From positions 1 to 13,187 of the forward strand of contig JAHWJQ010000044.1 in the NCBI GenBank assembly GCA_019348305.1: a DNA stretch of 13,187 bases, given 5' to 3'. The stretch comes from Actinomycetota bacterium (lineage in GTDB: Bacteria > Actinomycetota > Acidimicrobiia > Acidimicrobiales > CADCTF01). Positions 6,963 through 13,187 of the stretch are shown here, one piece after another. Every line of letters starts with the position of its first letter. Position 1 is the stretch's first letter. A program made the position numbers and the translations under genes. Under the pieces are notes generated by a model. That model ran no database searches and was not told the DNA's origin. It was given only the letters and a program-made list of their open reading frames with translations.

Positions 6963-7973
6963 GTGGCTCAGAAGGTTGCGGTCATCGGCGCGGGCTCGTG
7001 GGGCACGGTCGTGGCTGCCATCGCGGCGACCAAGACCGCCACCGTGCTCTGGGCCCGGCGGGGCGAGCTCGCCGACGAGATCAACCGCGACCACCGCAAC
7101 TCCGCCTATCTGGGCGACCACCCGCTCCCCCCGTCGTTGCGGGCCACGGCGTCGGTCGAAGAGGCGGTGGGTGACGCCGCCGTCGTCGTCATGGGCGTGC
7201 CGTCGCACGGCTTTCGGGCCGTGCTGGCCGAGGCAGCGCCCGCCGTGCCGCCGGGGGTGCCGGTCATCAGCCTGGCCAAGGGAGTGGAGCAGGGGTCGTT
7301 GAAGCGGATGAGCGAGGTGATCTCCGAGCTCCTGCCCGCCAACCCCGCCGGCGTGTTGACCGGGCCCAACCTGGCCAACGAGATCCTGGCCGGCTATCCG
7401 GCGGCGAGCGTGGTGGCCCTGCAGGACCACGGCGTCTGCGCCAACCTCCAGGCGATCTTCGCCACCGACGCCTTCCGCGTCTACACCAACCCCGACGTCA
7501 TCGGCTGTGAGGTGGCCGGGGCGCTCAAGAACGTGATGGCCATCGCCTCGGGCATGGCAGACGGCATGGGCTTCGGCGACAACACCCGCGCCGCGCTCAT
7601 CACCCGGGGACTGGCCGAGCTCACCCGCCTCGGCGTGGCCCTGGGCGGTCAGCCCTTCACCTTCTCCGGGCTGGCCGGGATGGGCGACCTGGTGGCCACC
7701 TGCATCAGCCGCCAGAGCCGCAACCGCTATGTCGGCGAGCAGCTGGGCCGCGGCCGCACCATCGCCGAGATCGTGGCCGACATGAAGATGGTCGCCGAGG
7801 GCGTAAAGACGTCCCGGGCGGTGGTGGACCTGGCGGCGCGCCACGGGGTGGAGATGCCGATCGCCGAGCAGGTGGTGGCTGTGCTCTACGAGGGGAAGAA
7901 AGCCAGCGAGATCATCCCCGCACTGATGCAGCGCGAGGCCAAGCCGGAGCTCCACGGCCTCGCCCCCGCATGA
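6963..7973 (+). CDS. gpsA: NAD(P)-dependent glycerol-3-phosphate dehydrogenase
   Basis: A 336-residue enzyme that reduces dihydroxyacetone phosphate to sn-glycerol-3-phosphate for phospholipid synthesis in the cytoplasm. The nucleotide-binding loop GAGSWGT is at 9-15. Family motifs follow in order: SLAKG (103-107), GPNLANEI (134-141), EVAGALKN with the active-site Lys189, GDNTRAA (205-211) and GMGDL (239-243). Length is normal for the family. The GTG at 6963 places the first beta strand four residues in, as in homologues. In-frame starts further upstream, back to 6804, run across the divergent cofC gene and add a low-complexity extension, so I reject them. The glycoside hydrolase gene begins 4 bases after the stop and is probably translated from the same message. 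Confidence 0.95.
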   Translation: MAQKVAVIGAGSWGTVVAAIAATKTATVLWARRGELADEINRDHRNSAYLGDHPLPPSLRATASVEEAVGDAAVVVMGVPSHGFRAVLAEAAPAVPPGVPVISLAKGVEQGSLKRMSEVISELLPANPAGVLTGPNLANEILAGYPAASVVALQDHGVCANLQAIFATDAFRVYTNPDVIGCEVAGALKNVMAIASGMADGMGFGDNTRAALITRGLAELTRLGVALGGQPFTFSGLAGMGDLVATCISRQSRNRYVGEQLGRGRTIAEIVADMKMVAEGVKTSRAVVDLAARHGVEMPIAEQVVAVLYEGKKASEIIPALMQREAKPELHGLAPA

Positions 7974-7977
7974 GCCG

Positions 7978-10344
7978 GTGAGCCTCAAGTCGTGGGCGTT
8001 GCGGCGGGCCATGGGCCGGCTGCGCATCACCGATGACATCGTCCGCTACCTCACGACGTTCCAACGCCTGGGCGAGACCGTCGAAGTCGAGTTGCCGAGC
8101 GAGCTGCTCCCCGTTGGCGCCCGCACCGTCTTTCGCGCCGTGCGCACCCGCGCTGCTGCCCAGTTGGGGGTGGACTGGGTGTGGCCGCACTGGCTGGAGC
8201 GCCAACTCGACCCGCGGTCGCCGGCGTTCGTGCCCAGGGGGCACCTCCCTGTGCTGACCAACCTCACCCTTCGCAACTGGACAGCGGTGGGGACGGTGGC
8301 CTCGGCCAAAAAGGGCATCGTGGACCCCCACGGGTTGCTCACCCCGTGGTACGACGGCTGGTCGCTCGACTGGTGGATCGGCGCCGAGGACCGCTGGCAC
8401 TTCCCTTCACGGGAAGCAGCGGTGCGCCAGTCCCCGGTGGACGACACGCCGGTGGTGGAGACGGTGATGCGGGTCCCCGGCGGCGACGCCGTGCAGCGGG
8501 TGTACGCCGTCGCCGGTGAAGAGACGCTGGCCGTGATGGAGATCGTCAACCGCAGCCCCACCCCCTTCGCGGTTGCGCTGGCCGTGCGGCCCTACAACCC
8601 CGAGGGCCTCGCCGTGGTCGAGCGGATCGCCCTGCACGACAGCACGGTCACCGTGGACGGCCGCCCCGCCCTGTTCCTGCCCAAGGCCCCGGCGGGCACG
8701 GCCGCATCGACCTTCCTGGAAGGGGACTGTGCCGGAGCAGTGATCTCGGCGCGAACCACTGCGGACTTCCCTTCAGACCTGCGCTGCGACGCCGGCCTGG
8801 CTCAGGCGGCCTTCGTGTTCCCGTTGGCCCACTCGGCTGCGCTGCGGGTGGCGGTGCCACTGGGCGCGGAGCGCCGTACTCGTCGAAGGGGCCTCGACCG
8901 CCGCCGCGCCCTACGGGCCCCGCGCCTGGCCAACCCGCTCCCGGCCAGCGAGGCTGCGGTGCGGGGATGGCAGGCCCAGACCGACGGGCGGGGGATGCGC
9001 CTGGTGCTCCCTGCCGGGCGCCTGGCTTCTGCCGTCGAGGCCAACCGCCGGTACCTCCTTCTCTTCCACGAGGGAACCGACGTGGTGCCCGGCCCCTTCA
9101 CCTACCACCGCTTCTGGTTCCGCGACGCCGCCTACCTCCTCGCCGCCCTCGGCCGCTACGGCTTCCACCGGGAGGTGGCAGAGGTGATCCGCCACTTCCC
9201 GGCCCGCCAGCGGGTGGACGGGTTCTTCTTCAGCCAGCGCCAGGAATGGGACGCCAACGGCTCGGCCATCTGGTCGATGGCCGAGCACTGGCGCCTCACC
9301 GGCGACCTGAGCTGCGTCGACCTCGACTCGGTGGCCCGGGGGGCGAGGTGGATCGAGCGCAAGCGCCACGCGAAGCGCCGCCGCAACGACCCGGCACTGC
9401 GGGGCCTGATGCCGGCCAGCATCTCGGCCGAGCACCTCGGCCCGTTCGACTACTTCTACTGGGACGACTTCTGGTCGTTGCGGGGCCTACGGGACGCGGC
9501 AATGCTCTTGGGCGTCGCCGGCCAGGACGAGGTGGCCGCCGAAGTCGGCTCGTGGGCGGCCTCGCTGGAAGACGATCTGGTTGCCTCCATGGCGCTGGTG
9601 GCGGAGCGCTCGGGCAGCCCGGTCATCCCCGCCGGCCCCCGCCGGCGTATCGACACCGGGATCATCGGTTCACTGGTGGCGTGCTCGCCGTTGGACCTGC
9701 TCCCGGCGGACCACCCCGGTATCGCGGCCACCGCCGAGGCCATCCGCGAGCGCTTCTGCGTCGGCCCCGCCTTCTACCAGGGCATCAGCCACACCGGCCA
9801 GGGCACCTACCTCACGCTGCAACTTGCCGCCGTCGAGCTGGCCGCCGGAGACCGCCGCTGCCTCGAGCGGCTCCGATGGCTGGTCGAGGTGGCGACCGCC
9901 ACCTTCACCTGGCCCGAGGCCATTCACCCGACGTTGGGTGGTGGGTGCATGGGGGACGGCCACCACGGTTGGGCGGCGGCCGACTTCCTCTCACTCGTGC
10001 GCAACCTGTTGGTGCGCGAGGTCGAAGGGGGACTGGTGCTGGCAACGATGCTGCCCCCGGAATGGCGAGGACAGAGTGTCGAGGTCCACGACGCCCCCAC
10101 TCATTTCGGCGCCCTCTCGTTCGCCGTTCGCTGGCACGGCGACCGGCCGGCGCTGCTGTGGGACCTAGACCGGCGGCCCGGGACCGGCGACCAACCGGTG
10201 ACCTTGAGCGCCCCAGGTCTCGACCCGCAGTGGTCGACCACCGAGGCCAAGGGCGAGGCGCTGCTGTCGGCCGACCCCACCCCGCTTCTGGGTCCTGAAA
10301 CGGGGCGCAATCCGCCCCGTTTCAGGACCCAGAACCCGCTGTAG
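7978..10344 (+). CDS. Six-hairpin (alpha/alpha)6 glycoside hydrolase, glucoamylase/debranching-like
   Basis: A 788-residue carbohydrate-active enzyme without a visible signal peptide, so probably cytoplasmic. The first 340 or so residues are beta-rich and resemble the beta-sandwich domain placed before the catalytic barrel in such enzymes. The helical barrel then carries YHRFWFRDAAYLLAAL (D383), QEWDANGSAIW (422-432), SAEHLGPFDYFYWDDFWSL (483-501) and a late block with W645-E647, IHP and GDGHHGWAAADF (659-670). These acid-rich aromatic motifs resemble GH15/GH37/GH63-type six-hairpin glycosidases. I cannot assign the family or catalytic pair with certainty. The GTG start is 4 bases after gpsA. 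The last 19 residues come from a DNA palindrome and are probably not part of the ancestral protein. Possible substrates are alpha-glucosides, glycogen-like glucans or glycosylglycerates. Confidence 0.75.
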   Translation: MSLKSWALRRAMGRLRITDDIVRYLTTFQRLGETVEVELPSELLPVGARTVFRAVRTRAAAQLGVDWVWPHWLERQLDPRSPAFVPRGHLPVLTNLTLRNWTAVGTVASAKKGIVDPHGLLTPWYDGWSLDWWIGAEDRWHFPSREAAVRQSPVDDTPVVETVMRVPGGDAVQRVYAVAGEETLAVMEIVNRSPTPFAVALAVRPYNPEGLAVVERIALHDSTVTVDGRPALFLPKAPAGTAASTFLEGDCAGAVISARTTADFPSDLRCDAGLAQAAFVFPLAHSAALRVAVPLGAERRTRRRGLDRRRALRAPRLANPLPASEAAVRGWQAQTDGRGMRLVLPAGRLASAVEANRRYLLLFHEGTDVVPGPFTYHRFWFRDAAYLLAALGRYGFHREVAEVIRHFPARQRVDGFFFSQRQEWDANGSAIWSMAEHWRLTGDLSCVDLDSVARGARWIERKRHAKRRRNDPALRGLMPASISAEHLGPFDYFYWDDFWSLRGLRDAAMLLGVAGQDEVAAEVGSWAASLEDDLVASMALVAERSGSPVIPAGPRRRIDTGIIGSLVACSPLDLLPADHPGIAATAEAIRERFCVGPAFYQGISHTGQGTYLTLQLAAVELAAGDRRCLERLRWLVEVATATFTWPEAIHPTLGGGCMGDGHHGWAAADFLSLVRNLLVREVEGGLVLATMLPPEWRGQSVEVHDAPTHFGALSFAVRWHGDRPALLWDLDRRPGTGDQPVTLSAPGLDPQWSTTEAKGEALLSADPTPLLGPETGRNPPRFRTQNPL
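10286..10334. repeat. Perfect 22-bp inverted repeat inside the 3' end of the hydrolase gene; possible bidirectional terminator
   Basis: The left arm (10286-10307) contains GGGTCCTGAAACGGGGCG and is exactly complementary to the right arm (10313-10334) around the 5-base loop CAATC. It spans codons 770-786 of the hydrolase and ends 7 bases before its stop codon. On the other strand it begins 16 bases past the stop of the mannosidase gene, a good place for a terminator. There is no T-tract on either side. It may be a palindromic repeat that inserted here; copy number elsewhere cannot be judged from this window. Confidence 0.8.
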
Positions 10345-10350
10345 GGCGCC

Positions 10351-13005
10351 TCACGGCGCCAGGCGGGCGGTGGCGATGCGCCATGGCCCGAGCGGGAAGG
10401 TCTCCTCGAAAGGCTCCAGTGGACGCCCGCGCAGGTCGACGAGCCAGCCCCGCCGGCCAGCCACCCGCACGGTGGTGCGGGCAGGCGTGGGGTTGAAGAC
10501 CCGCACCTCGAGCCCGCCACTGGTTTGCCGGAGGGCCGACACCTGCGCGCCGTCGATCTCCAGGGCCGAGCCCGACGGCGGGCGCCAGCCTCCGCCGGCG
10601 GACGTGACGACTTGCAGGGGCAGAAAGGCCTCGTCCACCAGGCGGTAGGGGTCCCCCTCACCCACGTGCAACCCGTAGCGGACATCGACCGGCCCCAGCA
10701 GCTGGGGCGCCTCCAGGGGGAGCTCGGGCCCCGCCGGCTCCGGCCTCGTCGGCATCGGCCCCCGGGAGAGCCAACCGGTGCTGCGCAGCAGCGTGAGGGC
10801 CAGAGCGTGGCCCTCGTCGACGAGCTCGTATTCGAGGAGGCCCTCGTGGACGACCGTGAGCCCTCCGGCGGACACGAAGCGCCGGGAGGGGTAGGTCGCA
10901 AGCGGCGTCTCGCTCGCCCCGCCCTCGGCCTGCAACCCCCGCTCCACCACTGCGAAGGCGCACTCGGCGTGGCTGGTGGTGGCCGGCCGGGGGAGCGGGA
11001 AGAGGGCCCGCAGCCGGTGGTCGCGGCTCTGGTTGTGGAAGCGGGTGCTCACCCGCACGAGGTCCTGGCCGGCGTGCAGCTCGAGGCGGGTGCGGACCTC
11101 GGTGGTGCGGCTGCCCACCCGCTGGGAGCTGACGTCGTCCAACCGCTCGGGCCACCGGTAGGTGCAGATGAGCTCGAGGATGCTTCGCACGGGCCCCGCC
11201 TCGACCACCTCGACGACCACCGACTCCGGCTCGTCCACCACCAGGTCGTGACCCGGTGGGCAGTAGTTGTAGGTGTCGCCGGCGTCACCACCGTCGACGA
11301 GGCGACCGAGGCCGGAGACGCCGTTGACCGCGAAGGTGCCCGAGTGGAGGTCGACGGTGACGGTGGTGGTGCCGTTGTCCATGGTGGTGCCCTCCACCGA
11401 CACCGCCCCCGCGGGACAGACCTCGCTCGACCAGGCCTGCCACCCGTAGCCCGCGATGGGGCCGACCCTGGCCAGCAGCCGTTGCACCGGTGGCCGGTGG
11501 ATGCGCAGGCGGTACCACTCCCGGTTGCTGGCGCCCAGGCGGGCGTAGAGGTCCCTCCTGGTCTCTTCCACCGTGCTGTCGACGGGCGGCACCGTGGCCA
11601 GGTGCACGACCACCTCGGGCTCGGGCCGGTCACGCTCGGGCCCGTCTTCCTCCAGCGCCAGAGCGGTCACGAAGAAGGTGTCGTCGAAGCGCTGCCCCCG
11701 GATCTGGCCGAGTAGGGCGGCGACGTCGGAGGATCGCACCCGCCGGCTCGCCGCCGGTGTCCCGCTGGCGGCTTCCAGCACCTGCGTGCCTTCGATGGCC
11801 ATGTCGTGGGCCACCACGATCTCGACCACGCCGCTACGGGGCCAGGCGGAGGGGTTGACCACCACCGGCCCCTCGGCGGCCATGGTCGAAGCGAGCTCGC
11901 GCAGCGCCATCGCGCTCAGCCCTTCTGCTATCTGGCGGGCTTCGGCGTAGCGGTGGTTGACGGCGGCCACGACTTCGTCGTTGGAACAGGCGCAGATGGA
12001 GTCGTGGGCGGCGTTGCGCACCACCTCCCGCCAGGCGATGTCGAGCAACGACGCCGGCCACCGCTCGGGTGCGAGGAACAGGGCGCAGAGCGGCTCGGCC
12101 AGCTGCTCGAGCGCCCGTTCCGCCCGGGCCGCATGCTGCTTGGTGTCGACCCGGTTGGAGGCCACGCCCATCAACAGGTTGGCCCGCGCCCCCGAGCGCA
12201 GCTCCCCGGTCCACGACGGCAGCCCTTCGGTCGCCGCGTCCGGCCCGTTCAGGTACTCACCGAGTGAGGTGACGACGAAGCGGTAGTCGTCCTGGATGGC
12301 GTTGGCCTCGGCCACCACCCGGCCCAGCCAGCGCTGGGGCACCTGGTGGTCGGTGCCGTTGAGGAACAGGAGGCCGCCGGCCAGCAGCGAACCCAGCTCG
12401 GCCTCGTGGGCTGCGACCCGCCGGACCAGCGCCTTGGCGTCGTCGGGGATGGCGGCGCCGTTGCCGTAGCCGCCGCGGGCCAGGTACTGGGCCCGGATGG
12501 TGGTGCCGTCGGGAGCGGTCCACCAGAACGCAGTGCGGTCGATAGCGGCGGGAACGCCCCGCCACACCACGGCGTGGCCGAAGCCGAACTGGCTCAGCAG
12601 CTGGGGCATCTGGGCGATGTGGCCGAACATGTCGGGCAGGTAGCCGACGTCCATGGCTCCGCCGAACGCCGCGGCCCTGGCCAGCCCCATCTGCAGGTTG
12701 CGGATGTGGGTCTCGCCCGAGACCAGGAACTCATCCGGCAGCGTGTACCACGGCCCCATGGCCAGCCGCCCGCTCGCCGCCAGCCGCCGCAGCAGCGCCT
12801 CCGCCTCCGGCCGCACCTCCAGGTAGTCGTCGACCACCGCCATCTGCCCGTCGAGCAGGAACCGAGCGTACGACAGGTCCTCTTCCAGCTGGGGCAGGAA
12901 GCCGTCCAACAGCTCGACCAGGCGGAGGCGGAACGTCTGGAACGGCGCGTACCACTCGCGGTCCCAATGGGTGTGGGGGACGATGGCGACGGCGCGGGGG
13001 GCCAT
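10351..13005 (-). CDS. GH38 alpha-mannosidase-like hydrolase (MngB-related)
   Basis: An 884-residue retaining glycosidase of family GH38. PHTHWDREWY (10-19) supplies zinc ligands H13 and D15. GYLPDMFGH (121-129) holds the nucleophile and zinc ligand D125, and NAAHDSICAC (331-340) supplies H334. Further family blocks are LLDGQMAVVDDYL (50-62), GPWYT (84-88), NGTDHQVP (216-223) and the C-terminal DHRLRALFPLP. Length and these blocks match E. coli MngB, which cleaves 2-O-mannosylglycerate, more closely than long lysosomal mannosidases. Substrate is therefore an alpha-mannoside, perhaps mannosylglycerate or its phosphate, but this is inference. No signal peptide is seen, so it is probably cytoplasmic. 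It converges on the six-hairpin hydrolase, stops 6 bases apart. The ATG follows a TANNNT box. Confidence 0.88.
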   Translation of the reverse strand: MAPRAVAIVPHTHWDREWYAPFQTFRLRLVELLDGFLPQLEEDLSYARFLLDGQMAVVDDYLEVRPEAEALLRRLAASGRLAMGPWYTLPDEFLVSGETHIRNLQMGLARAAAFGGAMDVGYLPDMFGHIAQMPQLLSQFGFGHAVVWRGVPAAIDRTAFWWTAPDGTTIRAQYLARGGYGNGAAIPDDAKALVRRVAAHEAELGSLLAGGLLFLNGTDHQVPQRWLGRVVAEANAIQDDYRFVVTSLGEYLNGPDAATEGLPSWTGELRSGARANLLMGVASNRVDTKQHAARAERALEQLAEPLCALFLAPERWPASLLDIAWREVVRNAAHDSICACSNDEVVAAVNHRYAEARQIAEGLSAMALRELASTMAAEGPVVVNPSAWPRSGVVEIVVAHDMAIEGTQVLEAASGTPAASRRVRSSDVAALLGQIRGQRFDDTFFVTALALEEDGPERDRPEPEVVVHLATVPPVDSTVEETRRDLYARLGASNREWYRLRIHRPPVQRLLARVGPIAGYGWQAWSSEVCPAGAVSVEGTTMDNGTTTVTVDLHSGTFAVNGVSGLGRLVDGGDAGDTYNYCPPGHDLVVDEPESVVVEVVEAGPVRSILELICTYRWPERLDDVSSQRVGSRTTEVRTRLELHAGQDLVRVSTRFHNQSRDHRLRALFPLPRPATTSHAECAFAVVERGLQAEGGASETPLATYPSRRFVSAGGLTVVHEGLLEYELVDEGHALALTLLRSTGWLSRGPMPTRPEPAGPELPLEAPQLLGPVDVRYGLHVGEGDPYRLVDEAFLPLQVVTSAGGGWRPPSGSALEIDGAQVSALRQTSGGLEVRVFNPTPARTTVRVAGRRGWLVDLRGRPLEPFEETFPLGPWRIATARLAP

Positions 13006-13011
13006 CGCCTC

Positions 13012-13017
13012 AGGCTA
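13012..13017 (-). promoter_or_regulatory. Probable -10 box of a leaderless promoter for the mannosidase gene
   Basis: On the minus strand this reads TAGCCT, 6 bases before the ATG at 13005. A GAGG lies between it and the ATG but only 2 bases from the start codon. No convincing -35 element is seen 17 bases upstream. Confidence 0.4.
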
Positions 13018-13103
13018 GGAGCCCCTACCCTTCTTTTCGGGCAGCCCTGACTTCGCAGAGCGGAGTTGAGCCTGCCCAGACTCGGCGGCCGCCGGCGCCG
13101 GCG

Positions 13104-13109
13104 TAGGGT
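13104..13109 (+). promoter_or_regulatory. Probable -10 box for the gene entering the right edge
   Basis: TAGGGT fits TANNNT and lies 9 bases before the ATG at 13119, with no ribosome site between. The rest of the 13006-13118 gap holds a GC-rich stretch and a weak inverted repeat (GGGCAG 13039-13044, CTGCCC 13072-13077) with no clear function. Confidence 0.35.
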
Positions 13110-13118
13110 CTGGCGGCG

Positions 13119-13187
13119 ATGGAGGGATCGCCGGCGTACTTCCAGGTCGTGACCGCCGTCCGCTCCGAGGCCGACGCCGGCCGGCTC
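13119..13187 (+). CDS. cutA: Start of a CutA-like divalent cation tolerance protein, 3' end outside window
   Basis: Only 23 codons are present. They read MEGSPAYFQVVTAVRSEADA and then GRL. The pattern of a short start, an aromatic-Q-V-V-T strand and then a polar S-E-A-x-x-R-L helix start matches the N-terminus of CutA1, a small trimeric protein of about 105-110 residues linked to metal tolerance. The match rests on very few residues, so another small alpha/beta protein is possible. The start is supported by the TANNNT box upstream and the absence of an earlier coding signal. Confidence 0.45.
   Translation, partial: MEGSPAYFQVVTAVRSEADAGRL

Noticed and set aside
10525..11715. Long open antisense frames, such as this 396-codon one and others over HU, gpsA and the PBP gene
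   Set aside because: High GC leaves antisense frames open; their translations are repetitive Gly/Arg/His/Pro-rich and show no domain, while the opposing genes carry full catalytic motifs.
13039..13077. Inverted repeat GGGCAG/CTGCCC in the right intergenic gap
   Set aside because: Arms are only 6 bases and 27 bases apart with no further pairing; expected by chance in GC-rich DNA.

Overview
The window is high-GC chromosomal DNA with dense genes, short or absent gaps and many GTG starts. Together with a lysine-tailed HU protein, the F420 gene cofC next to gpsA, and probable leaderless promoters, this points to an actinobacterium. The class Acidimicrobiia is my best guess, by inference only. The hupB / cofC / gpsA neighbourhood resembles the one I recall from Mycobacterium. 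No phage, transposase, CRISPR array, rRNA or tRNA is visible.

Layout. At 1-1962 (+) is an FtsH-like AAA+ zinc protease whose 5' end lies outside the window. It converges on a class A penicillin-binding protein (1970-4078, -). A non-haem ferritin-like gene (4138-4674, +) diverges from the PBP gene and ends at an intrinsic terminator. Next comes a nucleoid block: HU (4864-5232, +) and a small lysine/alanine-rich histone-H1-like protein (5255-5563, +), closed by a 14-bp hairpin. On the minus strand, cofC (6916-6347) and a PIG-L/LmbE deacetylase (6341-5610) form an operon. It diverges from gpsA (6963-7973, +), which is followed 4 bases later by a six-hairpin glycoside hydrolase (7978-10344, +). 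That gene converges on a GH38 alpha-mannosidase-like gene (13005-10351, -). The right edge carries the first 23 codons of a gene that looks like cutA (13119 onward, +).

How the genes relate. Most are housekeeping: envelope proteolysis, cell wall synthesis, iron storage, chromosome packing, F420 and phospholipid precursors. The two large glycosidases are the accessory part and may act on a shared mannose- or glucose-containing compound, which is unproven.

The features most worth a second look are regulatory or structural. A perfect 22-bp palindrome lies inside the last codons of the six-hairpin hydrolase gene. A TANNNT box sits 6-9 bases before the start codon of five genes, as in leaderless transcription. 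The HU tail is matched by a separate H1-like protein in another reading frame. The FtsH-like protein carries a large insertion in its ATPase core. I did not find a clear new multi-gene system such as a defence or biosynthetic island.
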